NCBI RefSeq assembly: GCF_019578655.1
Contig: NC_063262.1
Location: 14,391,582 to 14,455,581 of the forward strand
Direction: 5' to 3'
Length of the DNA stretch: 64,000 bases
From: Ricinus communis
Taxonomy: Eukaryota > Streptophyta > Magnoliopsida > Malpighiales > Euphorbiaceae
Shown piece after piece: positions 10,774-21,203 of this stretch; the stretch's first letter is position 1, and each line of letters begins with the position of its first letter. The position numbers and the translations under genes are program-made. The notes beneath the pieces were generated by a model. The model saw only the letters and a program-made list of their open reading frames with translations. It was not told the origin of the DNA and searched no databases.

Positions 10774-12175
10774 TTAATGGTAACCAAGGAAGGAGTTCAA
10801 CATCTCAAGCCATACTTTGATGGGTCTGACTATGTCTTTTGGAAATTTCGTATAGAAATCTATGGATTTATATAGCATTAAGGTATAGGCTATATTGTAA
10901 AGGAATGGAAGGCTCCTACCGAAATCAAGAATAGTGAAGAAAGAATTCTTCCTAGAGAAGAATGGATAGATGCTTATAGAAAGCAAAATTATAAAAATAA
11001 GCAAGCAATGGTTATTCTTATGAGTTGTCTATCTAAAGAGGAATGTGAGAGAGTGCAACATTACACCACGGCTCATCAAATTTGGACTACCATGGAAAAC
11101 TATCATGAAGGCAGTAAGCAAGTCAAGTCTAGGGAGATTCTAATGTATGTCACTGAATATGAAATATTTAATATGAAGCCAAATGAATCTATCACCGACA
11201 TGACCAATAGGCTTATCACCATCATCAACAACAAGATCCTTAGGAGTCTTCCTTTGGATAAGTATGGTGTTATAGTAAGTAGCATTGAAGAGGCAAACGA
11301 AGACCTTAGGAAGATTCCAGTGGATATTCTTATAGGTAAACTTTTAACCTATGAGATGTCTCTAGTCAAAGATGAGTTTGATAGGGATAGAGGGAAGAAG
11401 AAGCCCCTAGCACTCAAGGCAAGCACAAGAGTCTAAGATGAAAATGATGCTCCAAGTGATGATAAAGACCAAGAAGAAGCACATAGTGAAAATTATGATG
11501 TGGCCCTTATCACTAAACATGTCAAGAGGATACTAGAGGCCAAAAGGAGAAGAAATAACAAGCCTTTTTCCAGTAAGAAGTACTTCTCTAAATCAAGACC
11601 TAGCAAGGACAACAACAATGATGTTACTTGCTATGAGTGTGGAAAGTAATCACACATCAAGTCAGATTGTCTCAAATACTTGAAGAGAAAGAAAGGAGAC
11701 AAGGAAAAGAAAAAGGGCTTGAAGGCTACATAGAGTGATGAATCCTTATCCTCTACTAATGGAAGTGATAGAAATGAAGAGGCCAATCTTTGCTTCATGG
11801 CTAACATGAAGGTGTCACATGAGGTATGCTCCACTTCTCATTCTTGTAATTCATCTTCTTGTTCATCTTTTCATTCTTTTAGTAGTGATTTGTTGGATGA
11901 TAAGGATGAGCTCTTACAAAATATGCTTTCTAAATTAAATTGTTATAAAAATAAATGCTCCAATTCGGGAAAATAATTTGAGATTTTGAAGAAAGAAGTT
12001 ATTTCCTTTAAAACTTCCAATGAGGACTTAAGAAAATCATTGGATGAGGTTTCAAATAAAAAATTTCTTAAACAAAATAATGCTTTGAAAACTAAAGTTG
12101 AAGAGCTTAGGGGTTCAATTTCTAAGTTTCACAAAGGGAAAGAGTCTCTTGATACACTAGTTGTATCTCAATGAC
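10774..12175 (+). pseudogene. Copia (Sire-like) gag remnant
   Basis: The frame opens near 10774 with YFDGSDYVFWKFRIEIY, the start of copia gag. It is broken by stops, then runs open at 11008-11436 with LSKEECERVQHYTTAHQIW and a repeated LDKYGVIVSSIEE-type core. CYECGK.SHIKSDC near 11625-11670 is a zinc knuckle with a stop inside it. After that come SDESLSSTNGS and NLCFMANMKV, then a charged coiled stretch to 12175 (KTKVEELRGSISKFHKGKES). The long coiled tail after the knuckle is characteristic of Sire elements. Several stops make it non-functional. Confidence 0.8.
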
Positions 12176-12659
12176 TAACCCTTTGTGAGGCATGGACTTG
12201 GGTTAAATGGAGCTTTCTCATCCATATCACGATATCTTATACAACCACATTTGTTAAGGCCACTCAACCTCTAAAGGTTTAAAGAACTTCTAAATGGGTT
12301 TCAAAGGGCAAAGCACATAATAAGCCTCCCACTCAGGAGAAGAAAGGAATGACATCACTAGGTCCAAAGGCTAAGCCTAAAGGAACAAAACATGCATTCA
12401 TGTATAGACAATCAAGGCCTCATGATACTTATCCATGCATGTGTAATGATGTGGTAAATGCTTAAGGCTTAAACCTCAAGCAAAAGTGGCAAAAAAGACC
12501 AATTCTCACTCTTCTTATAATCCTAAGGTCACTTACCAGTATTGTATAAGAGTTAGGCATATAAACATCACATCAAAATATGGAAGATGGACCTCTTTAT
12601 GGATGACACTTCCAAAGCTAAATCCAAAGGACCCAACCTTGTTTGGGTACCTAAAACCA

Positions 12660-13140
12660 AGTGATATGACTTTCACTTGTAGGTGTGTCTTAAGTCCACA
12701 AGCACAAATCTTTGGCATGTAGATAGTGGATGTTCAAGGCATATGACGGGAGACAAAAGCCTCTTTATGAATATGAAAAACTATGATGTAGGCAAAGACA
12801 CATTTAGTAATGCTGCCAAGGGTAAGGTAATTGGCATCGATTTTATTGGTAAGGATGATCAACGTTTTAATTGATGATTTTTTCCTAGTTGATGGGCTAA
12901 AGCATAATTTGTTAAGGTAAGTCAATTGTGTGACAAATGTAATAAGGTCACTTTTGACTCCAATGGATGTTATCTCAATACCTTAGTGGATGGCAAACTA
13001 ATGTTCAAAGAAGAAAGAAGTGGCAATACCTACTCAATTGACCTACACAAAGTTGCTAACCAGTCTTTCAAGTGTTTTATCTTTATTAGTGATGAATCTT
13101 GGCTATAGCATAGAAAACTTGGTCATGCAAGTGTAAAGCT
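12660..13140 (+). pseudogene. Copia protease and GAG-pre-integrase remnant
   Basis: LWHVDSGCSRHMTGD at about 12713-12757 is the copia protease active site (DSG) and its usual neighbour. After a short break, FDSNGCYL and NTYSIDLHKVANQS lead to HRKLGHASVKLLHELAK near 13110-13160, the GAG-pre-integrase zinc-binding region. Stops interrupt it (after KDDQRFN and after DESWL). Confidence 0.75.
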
Positions 13141-14004
13141 TCTACATGAGTTAGCCAAAGAGGAGCTAGTAAATGTGAGCCATGTCAAATGGGAAAACAA
13201 TATATATCATCCTTCAAATCAATGAACAAGATAAGTACTTCTACACCACTCCAACTACTGTATATGGATTTGTTTGGACCAATTAGAGTAGCTAGTTTAG
13301 GTGGAAAGTATTATGCATTTGTCATTGTTGATGACTACTCTAGATTTACTTGGATTAATTTCCTTGCTCATAAGAATGAAGTTTTTAATATTTTTAAAAT
13401 TTTTGCAAAACATGTTCAAAATGAAAAAGAGATATTTGATTTTCTTAATAAGGAGTGGTCATGGAAAAGAATTTGAAAATGATCTCTTTAAAACACTTTA
13501 CAAGAGATTGGTACTTCTCATAATATTTTCTTTTCATCTCCTAGGACACCATAACAAAAATAGAGTTGCGGAGAGCAAGAATAGAACACTAATGGGAATG
13601 GCTAGAATAATGCTTAATGAGTATATACTTCCTTCTTACTTTTGAGCGGAAGCCATTAACACTAATTTATTATTAAATAAAATATCTTATGAGCTTTGGA
13701 ATGGAAGAAAACCTAAGGTTTCACATTTTAGAGTATTTAAATGTAAATGCTATATTTAGAAATTTTATTCCAAAATTGGTATAGGAATTTTTCTAGGCTA
13801 TTCCACATCAAGCAAAGTTATAGAGTCTTTAACAAATGTACTTTAGTAGTTGAAGAGTCTATGAATATTGTATTTGATGAATCAAGCAAGGTTGATCTTA
13901 GGAAAGGTATTTATGTGAATAATCTTTTAGGTGCATTTGAAGAACCTAAAGTCAATCTTGATGATCTATCAAAAGGGATTGAAGAATCCATTGAGGACAA
14001 TTAA
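13141..14004 (+). pseudogene. Copia integrase remnant
   Basis: CEPCQMGKQYISSFKS is the end of the zinc-binding part. LLYMDLFGPIRVASLGGKYY and VIVDDYSRFTWI give the first catalytic Asp region. RVAESKNRTLMGMARIML with NEYILPSYF near 13560-13640 is the Glu-containing helix, in a shifted frame relative to the first half. The tail at 13747-14004 (NIVFDESSKVD) matches the copia pol linker before RT. Frameshift at about 13440-13500. Confidence 0.75.
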
Positions 14005-14212
14005 GAACTACAATAAAGTTATGATGCAATACAAGAAGCTTAAATGATGGAGAATTCACAAAGTCTTCCTAAGGAGTGGAACTTCAAAAAGGATCACTCA
14101 TCTACTCAAATCATTGGGAACTTATCAAATAGTGTAAGTACTCATTCTAAACTTGTGGCTTTGAATAATCTAGCCTTTGTTTCTTAATTTGAGCCAAGGA
14201 CCATATATGAGG
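14005..14212 (+). pseudogene. Copia pol linker up to the viral insertion
   Basis: The plus-strand text reads FEPRTIYEAL at about 14189-14218, the conserved segment just before copia RT, with a stop shortly before it. The match to copia ends in the shared gctctccaa, where the viral sequence begins. Confidence 0.6.
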
Positions 14213-14271
14213 CTCTCCAAGCCCTTCACAAATCCCCCTAGTCCTTCTTTCTTTATCTTTATGGCTCAGTT
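14213..14271 (+). repeat. Terminal redundancy of pararetrovirus copy 1, left copy (59 bp)
   Basis: Bases 14213-14271 are repeated exactly at 21145-21203. At the left border a few bases (gctctccaa) could also belong to the copia target, so a short microhomology join is possible. Confidence 0.9.
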
Positions 14272-15184
14272 TAGCCATCGAACCACACACCCAGATCAAC
14301 CAGCCAACCTGTCTATTCCTGAATTCAAACTTTGGGTTTACAGACGCATCTTAGCCTTTTATAAAGATGTGGTTCCTCATCCAGAAGACTTCTCTGCTTC
14401 ATTTCCATGGAGACTTTTTCCTACCATAACAGAGACATTCCCCTCAACATCTGAGCAATTCTGGTACCTTTGGTATCTTACATGTCTATATCATCTTCCC
14501 ATAGAGCTTCCACTACTACAGACCTTATGGTTTTTGCATAGGGAAGAAAATAAGTCACATCCTACCTGGCAGTTTTTTCTGTTATTTGAAAATCATTATG
14601 CATGGCAACATCGTCTCAGAAGATTAGTTCATCAAGCAGGCCTCCTCAATATGACAGATCATGCAAAGGCTTTAACCTACCACACCATCCTCTTTCTTCA
14701 CCAACAACACAATAAAGAAGACATCGCCTCAACAACCATCACTCCCTGGAAAACCTTCCATGGCCGCTTTGAAGAAATGCCTTTCACTATCAAACATGCT
14801 CTACTTCATAAGGGGAATGAACTCAATCATTCAACTAATGAGGCATTTCCGATAATCAGCATGCATAGGAGACCCTCGGATCAAAGACGACTGATTTCTC
14901 CTACTTCTTCAATACCTTCAACTTCATCCAATCATCCAAATGAAGCCACATCATCAATGGAGTTAAACCCGACTTTCCTAGAACCATGGTCGCAACCAGA
15001 AGAACCTCCTCCATCAGATTCTCAATTATTGTCTCAAGAGATATCTCGAAAATCTCCTCGATGCCATTCATCTGACACACCTAGCCCATCACGACGCATT
15101 CGTCATAATTATGGCATAAGTGAGTCAGATGACTCTGATGAAGACTACTCAGAACATGGACCCACCAATAAGCGTATTTGGTGA
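14261..15184 (+). pseudogene. Pararetrovirus C-terminal region downstream of RNase H, unrecognised function
   Basis: An open frame of 307 codons from the ATG at 14261 to the stop at 15184. In copies 2 and 3 the same frame continues in from RNase H, so it is either the polyprotein tail or a second ORF that begins at this ATG. The first half is Trp/Phe/Leu-rich with predicted helices (FWYLWYLTCLYHLPIELPLL). The second half is Ser/Pro-rich and ends in a strongly acidic stretch (SESDDSDEDYSEHG). I recognise no domain. It lies directly before the viral promoter. In the integrated copy it has lost its upstream coding context, so expression is unlikely. Confidence 0.6.
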
Positions 15185-15822
15185 AGAGCGGATAAGCACT
15201 CACAAAAAGCAAGATGCTCCACTAAGAAGATGCTCTATATTATTGTACTTAAAGTAGATATTTTGGCTTTTTATGTCACATGTTTTTTGGCTTCTTATGT
15301 CACATGTTTTCGTCTTTATGAAAAGGAATATATTCCTTTTTACGCATGCATTAAGCATAGTACTCTTGCCAGGTGGCAAGAAATTATGGTTTGTAAGTTT
15401 ATCTTTTTACGCATGCATTAAGCATAGTACTCTTGCCAGGTGGCAAGAAATTGTGGTTTGTAAGTTTATCTTGACATCTTCCTTCCTCCTATATAAAGGA
15501 AGGATCATCTCTCTTGTAATTCAGGTTGTCAAAGGAATAAACACTTATCTTTCTCTTATCTTTCATGGCTTTCTAATTTCTCTCTATTCTTCTTCTCTAT
15601 TCTAAGGCAATGAATTAGCTGTTGCTACGATCTGTTTCTGTTATAATCCAAAAGGGGTAACTCGACTAACTCGGCTATTCGAGTTTCGAAGGAGCAGAAA
15701 GACCCCCATGGCGAGGTGCCTCTTTGGTCTTAGCTTAAAGAAACTCTCTTGCCTTGAGTAAGGATATCCTCCTTGAGTTTACAGCATGAGGATTATAGCA
15801 TGAACAGCTCTCGGCGTCATCC
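15185..15822 (+). promoter_or_regulatory. Pararetrovirus promoter and leader region (copy 1)
   Basis: Non-coding. It contains two TGTCACATG boxes (about 15273-15310) and a tandem 67-bp duplication at 15336-15402 and 15403-15469. A TATA box TATATAAA is at 15490-15497 and a polyadenylation signal AATAAA at 15536-15541. The leader then runs up to the primer site. TATA box followed within 50 bp by AATAAA is the usual pararetrovirus arrangement for a terminally redundant transcript. Copies 2 and 3 have the same region on the minus strand but only a single 67-bp unit. Confidence 0.8.
15336..15469 (+). repeat. Tandem 67-bp duplication upstream of the viral TATA box
   Basis: Two near-identical 67-bp units (15336-15402, 15403-15469), each containing ACGCATGCATTAAGCATAG and the palindrome-like TTGCCAGGTGGCAA. 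They end 20 bp before the TATA box. The matching regions of copies 2 and 3 have one unit. Confidence 0.9.
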
Positions 15823-15838
15823 TGGTATCAGAGCCTGG
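15823..15838 (+). other. Viral primer binding site (initiator tRNA-Met)
   Basis: TGGTATCAGAGCCTGG matches the start complementary to plant initiator tRNA-Met used by caulimovirids. It lies 30 bp before the first viral ATG at 15868 and marks the conventional zero point of the viral map. Confidence 0.85.
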
Positions 15839-15867
15839 TTTAGAGAAGAAGAAACTCATCTACAAAC

Positions 15868-16786
15868 ATGGAAACAACTTCAAGTCCTATTGTCCAAACC
15901 TCTTCTCTCTCATTACCTACTTCATGTAAACAGTACATTACAGATAAGATTGATAACTTAGTAGAAATATCCCATATTCCAGAAACCGCTCAAATTCAAA
16001 ATTCTCTTGTCCCAATTCTCAACCGTATGCGTCTTCCGACGCCTGGTCTTTTCTAGACAAGCTGAGACATATTATTTCCGGACCATCCTGTCAACATAAA
16101 AGAATATATGCGATCGTCTTCTCTTTCTCAGTGTGTTCTTTCTTCTGTAACCACTGAACAATATGTGACTTTAGAGATTCCATCTCACTTCATTCAACAA
16201 TGGAAGCAACAAAAATATACCCATCTCCATTTTGGTGCCATCAAACTTGTACTTTCCTATCATGGAAGACAAGGACTTCCAGTCACTGCCAGACTTTCTT
16301 TGTTAGATACTCGTTATCTAAACTATGAACATGCTGTGATTGGTTCTATTGTCACTACTCTTAATGCAGGAAGCGTAGTACTTACGTTTTTTCCTAATTT
16401 TAATATGTCTTTAGAAGATCCTCATCTCAGTCAAGCCCTGAAAGTACAGGTACAAATCACAGGCGCAGATCAAGTTCTTGACACAATCTCGGCCTACTCT
16501 TCATCACCAGCTAGTCTACAGGTTACAAGATCATGCCATTAACCTACAGACTCCTGGCCTCTCTAACAGTGATGCAGTTTTCATCTTTGCTGATAGTGGT
16601 CTCACTCCTACAATAGTTCAAACTCCCAGACAACTGCCCCCCAAAGTTCTCAGCCTGTACAAAAATAGGATCCTATTTTTATCAAGCAACTCGACAAGAC
16701 TGTTAAAGTCTCCTATTTGTCCTCCACAACGACATCCTCTTCAACTCCTCATTCTATTTCCATGATCCAACCAGTGAGGAGGACTT
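15868..16786 (+). pseudogene. Pararetrovirus movement-protein region (copy 1), frameshifted
   Basis: The viral frame starts at the ATG at 15868 (METTSSPIVQ) and breaks near 16030-16056. It resumes in other frames at 16108-16542, which hold the movement-protein core (EQYVTLEIPSHF, SLLDTRYLNYEHAVIGS, VVLTFFPNF). Such proteins modify plasmodesmata for cell-to-cell spread. The order and the LxDxR motif fit the caulimovirid movement-protein superfamily. Copy 2 keeps this region as one open frame; here at least three frame changes disable it. A basic linker to the coat region follows to about 16786. Confidence 0.75.
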
Positions 16787-19070
16787 ACGAGAAAAAGATT
16801 CCCATTCATAGTTTCAGATCAGATGGGTGGGAAGTCTATGTCTCTAAGATCAATGGACACTTTATCTGGGATTGTGATCCTTCAAAGTGTGATCCCGGAT
16901 GTGCTTGTCAAGAAGATCTTGATGATCTTGAAACCAGACCCAAAAGAAACAAAACTTGGAGAAGGAAACATGCTTGTCTTGGTCCACGTCGTGATAAGGA
17001 TGATGACCGACTGATCCCTTCCATGCTCCTTCTCAACCCAAGAAAGCTAGTCCTTGGATCGGACTCCCTCCCGGAAAAGAACAAACCCATGACTGAAGAT
17101 GACTATTTACAAAGATGCTTCCAGGATCTTGAAGGAAGAAGGACTCTTGACTGTCCTCCTCCACCGGTCGTTTGTTCTTGCTCCTTTGAACCGGTCGAGT
17201 TCCAGAGGTAGCTGCGGTTCCTTGCTTCATGATGAATTCCGAAGATTTTCCACCTTTGGAAAGAAAGGAAAATGAGCAATCAAAGATACACCGTCCTTTT
17301 ATTGCAAAAGATACAGTACAACTGCAGGTACTTTAGCTCCTCTCTCGGTACCGGAAGAAGTCTTAAATTGGCAAACCAATAACGCTGTTGCTCAAAATCG
17401 ATTCAAGAAGATTGATAATAGACTTTCACAAGTCTATGAAAAAACAAGTTCTATTGAAGCTCATGTTACTTCTTTCAGACAAGAAGCCTTGCAATTACAT
17501 ACAAAGCTTTCAGCCAGGCTGTCTAATCTTGAGCAAGAAATGCAACAGATATTAGCATCTCAGCCTACATCACCTCTATTCTTGCAAAAGGATAGAAATC
17601 TTAAGGTGAAGGAGGAAGAAATAGAGAGAGACCTTTATCCTACCAAACATCCTATCTCCTCTCCACTCAATTTTCCTATTTCTACACCCCATCCTTTTAT
17701 GTCTTCGGATATACCCTTCAAACAATATGCCACAGTTTCAGATCTGGTGCCCAGAGCATCCAAGCCAGCAAAAAGGGTATCTTCTAAAACTTCATCTTCC
17801 TTCTCACAACCTACAAAAGACAAAGGACCTGCAAAGCCACAGTTTGCCATACAGCATACAACTCCTATCTCAACCCTCCATCAGTCGTATGTTTCGGATT
17901 CGGATCTGTCTCAGTTCGAACTTCAACGATCTAGTTCTTATTCTTCCGGCCAAGAAACTAGATCCTCTGTTTCCACAATTTGAATCCCGGTGTACTAGGT
18001 TCTCATGTGTTAATGAATACACAACAAGAACCGGACCTTACAGGAAGAGCCGGACTTTGCGGAAGAGACGGAAGATCGAGAATCCTCGCTCAGAACTTCT
18101 CTCCCTCCAAAACCAGCCTCTGGTCCTTGGTTTTCTCTAGATGCCACCATCTCAGTGGAGGAATAAAATCTTAGAATTCAATGCTTGGCTTGATCTCCAG
18201 ATGATAAATCCTCAGTCAAATCTCCAAGCAGTTCTAACTGAATTCACATCAAGATTTACTGGCACTTTACGAGAATGGTTCTCCCATTTATCTGAGTATC
18301 AAAGGATACAATTTGTTCAACTTGGTTCTGTTGCTCAAGCTCAGCGCATATTCACCAACAATTTTTGGGTGATTACAATTTAATCTTCAGACAACGGAAA
18401 CAAGAATATTTTGATCGTAAATGCTGTTCCATGAAGAGAAAAGATCTAGAAACCCACTATGTTCATATGTCCAAACTCTATTATGAACTCACTGGGCACA
18501 AATTGACGATCTCAAATATACTTTTGTCACCTCTCAGAAGAAATGCGACTGAAATTCAAGCGATGATGACAGAGACTCACGATATCACTCATATTTCTCT
18601 CGGGGAAATCCGGCAATTCACTCTAGCCACTCGGACAAGATGTGTGAGCAGTGAAACTATTCAAAAAAATTGCAAAAGGAGAAGCGTTGCTAAAGAACTT
18701 ATGCAACAGGGATTATCTTCAAATCAAATGCAAAGAGAAACACTGTGACTGCAGATCAAAGAAAAACATTTTTCTTCTTATTCCAAGGAATCCTCTCATC
18801 ACAAGCGGAAAAGGGAAGAAAGATACGTCGGTTCGGAAAGAAGTCAACAAACAAGCGTAAATCGGATCGGTGCTACATCTGTGGCCAAAGAGGACACTAT
18901 GCAAAGAAATGTCCTAACAAACAAACTGTTGCTCTTCTTCATCAATTGAAAGATTCATGTCCGGAAGATCTATCGGACCATGATCTTGAATCACTTTTTC
19001 GGGAAGAAGAAATGGCTTCTTCCCAAACACTCTTTGCCTTTCCTTGTTCAGATTCCAGTCTGAGATGAAG
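16787..19070 (+). pseudogene. Pararetrovirus coat-protein region with CCHC knuckle (copy 1), frameshifted
   Basis: Pieces in order: a Cys-rich motif CDPSKCDPGCAC at about 16876-16910; a coiled stretch with a Glu/Gln-rich helix near 17490-17600; the coat core with TLREWFSHLSEYQRIQF at 18260-18310; and the zinc knuckle CYICGQRGHYAKKC at about 18871-18912. An acidic Ser-rich tail follows. Coat protein packages the viral DNA; the single CCHC knuckle at its C-terminal side is a caulimovirid hallmark. The region is cut into at least six frames. Many breaks fall where copy 2 has CAG or CTG. Confidence 0.75.
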
Positions 19071-21144
19071 ATTCTTCCGATGAAGAAACTTCTATCTTAA
19101 CCATAGGACCAACACTTCAAGTCAAAATTGAACCTCGCATACCCATGCACTCGCACTCACGAAAATTTTCAACGGTTATCTCCTTTACCATCACTAGAAA
19201 CCATCCTTGCAGGATATAGCCTACTTCATTCCCCGATGAACCACATCCCTACATAATACCTACACGATGCAGTCCAACTCTTCTTCCTCAATACTATCTA
19301 TTCCTAGTTTTCCGGAAAACATAGGAAGTCCATCTTCCGAATCTCCGAAATCACCACAGCACAACCAGTTCATCCTACACCCCTGGTTTCTATTCACATC
19401 CTTCCGGCAAATATGACAGCCCGTTCTCACATCGCGTTGACACCGGTTCTCATTGTACCATGTTGAATCCGGATGCTCTTGCCTTCGGCTTGGAGAAAGA
19501 AAATTTATCATTTCACGGCAGTGACGAAAGATTCCAAACTACGATGGTCTCAAAAATAAAGTTGGAATACAGATTCTTCCCGAATCGCATCGTATGGATC
19601 TATGTCATTGGATCTTACTTATTTGGTAGAGATCTTCTTGTCGGATTCGACACCTATCATGTCATGGAGAAACTTCAAATTTTGCCAGGGACTTAAGTAT
19701 AAGCGTCAGTTTCAACCTTATACTCAAAGTCCCAATCAATTCTCCATAACAGAGGTCCCATCCGATTTTGCACATTTAAAAGAATTATTTGTGCCATACG
19801 CTCGACTCCCACTTGAGTTTCCATCATCCCTCTCCTGCATGAAATCCAAATTTCTTCATTACCCTTCCTTTCAAGCTAAATGAAGACATTAATCCAACCA
19901 AAGCCAGTCATCCTGGAATGTCTCCTTCTGACTTAGCTTTGGCAAGACAAGAATGTCAAGAACTGCTTCAACAAGGTTTAATTGAACCAACCCAGTCTCC
20001 TTGGGCATGTCAAGCATTCTATATGGAAAACGAATGGGAAAAGTTAAGGGGAAAGAAAAGGCTTGTGATTGACTATAAGCCTTTAAATCATTTTCTATCA
20101 GATGATAAGTTTCCAATTCCGAAAATCTCTTCCCTACTAGTTCGTCTTCAAGGAGCGACTCTCTTCTCAAAGTTTGACTTAAAGTCAGGGTTCTGGCAGT
20201 TAGGCATTCACCCTAATGACAGATACAAGACCGCTTCGCATTCCAGACGCACAATATCAGTGGACCGTCATGCCCTTTGGCCTTAAAACGGCTCCTTCTA
20301 TTTTTCAAAGGGCAATGATCCGGATTTTTGAGCCACTTCTGGATACTTGTATCATCTACATAGATGATATTCTCCTCTTTCTAAATCATTAAAGAACATG
20401 AAGAGCTTCTTCAGCGTTTTCACAGCTTGGTTCATTCCTATGGTATAATGCTCTCAGAAAGGAAATCATACATTGGGCAATCCGAAATGGATTTTCTTGG
20501 CCTGAAATTAAAGAATGGGCAATATGAAGCAGGCCCTCATTTGGCCCAAGAACTGAGGCATTTTCCTGACGAGAATTTATCAAAAAAGCAAGTTCAACAA
20601 TTTCTGGGCATAATCAACTACATTCGAGACTTTATTCCAAAGGCAGCCCATACAAAGGTTCTAGCGCTCAATCAAGAAGGATGCTAGCCCATGGGCCCAA
20701 GCCCATCTTGAAGCAGTTAAACTACTAAAACAATTGGCCCAAAAGACTCGCCACTCTCTATCCCTCACTGATGATGCACAGTTGATTCTCGCAACCGATG
20801 CTAGTGACCTTGCTTGGGGTGCTCTCCTTCCTGCAAGAACAAAACAAGAAGGAATCATTATGCAAGTATGTATCAGGACGTTTAAAGACAGTGAGCTTCA
20901 CTATCATTCCAACATAAAAGAAATTCTGGCGGTTAAGTATGCAATTCAAAATGTGAGTTCTTCCTTGCTTCAAGACATTTCATTGTCGGAATGGACAACT
21001 CCAATTTTCCTCGATTCGGAGTTCAAAGGTCGCCAAATTCCGATAAACTGACTTCTCACTTTGAAAGAATGGTTCTCTCTATATGATTTTGAAGTTCAAC
21101 ACATCCAGGGCAACAAGAACCTCATTCCTGATTTCTTATCTCGC
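19071..21144 (+). pseudogene. Pararetrovirus protease, reverse transcriptase and RNase H (copy 1), frameshifted
   Basis: The protease active site DTGSHCTML is readable at about 19440-19465. RT begins near 19918 with LARQECQELLQQGLIEP, then KRLVIDYKPLNHF, FSKFDLKSGFWQL and the catalytic YIDDIL box at about 20357-20374. RNase H follows with TDASDLAWGALL near 20790-20830 and SNIKEILAVKYAIQ near 20910-20955, and ends in HIQGNKNLIPDFLSRL at about 21100-21145. Key catalytic residues can be seen, but at least five frame breaks separate the blocks. This polymerase would copy the viral transcript into DNA. Confidence 0.8.
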
Positions 21145-21203
21145 CTCTCCAAGCCCTTCACAAATCCCCCTAGTCCTTCTTTCTTTATCTTTATGGCTCA
21201 GTT
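21145..21203 (+). repeat. Terminal redundancy of pararetrovirus copy 1, right copy (59 bp)
   Basis: Exact repeat of 14213-14271. At 21204 the sequence leaves the virus (which would continue ttagccatcg) and returns to the copia RT. Confidence 0.9.

Larger units (their letters stand above)
14213..21203 (+). mobile_element. Endogenous pararetrovirus copy 1 (Caulimoviridae, petuvirus/florendovirus-like), just over one genome unit
   Basis: This integrated viral genome is permuted. It begins at the end of RNase H and runs through the C-terminal region, promoter and leader, primer site, movement protein, coat protein with CCHC knuckle, protease, RT and RNase H. It then repeats its first 59 bp. The distance between the two repeats is 6932 bp, close to one genome length for such viruses. 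It lies inside the RT of a Ty1/copia element with no evident target duplication. The C-terminal ORF and promoter are well preserved, while 16000-21000 is broken by many small indels. Petuvirus versus florendovirus placement is an inference from gene order. Confidence 0.85.

Noticed and set aside
14213..21203. Integrase-type insertion of the virus with TSD
   Set aside because: No duplicated flank is visible and target codons are missing; caulimovirids encode no integrase.
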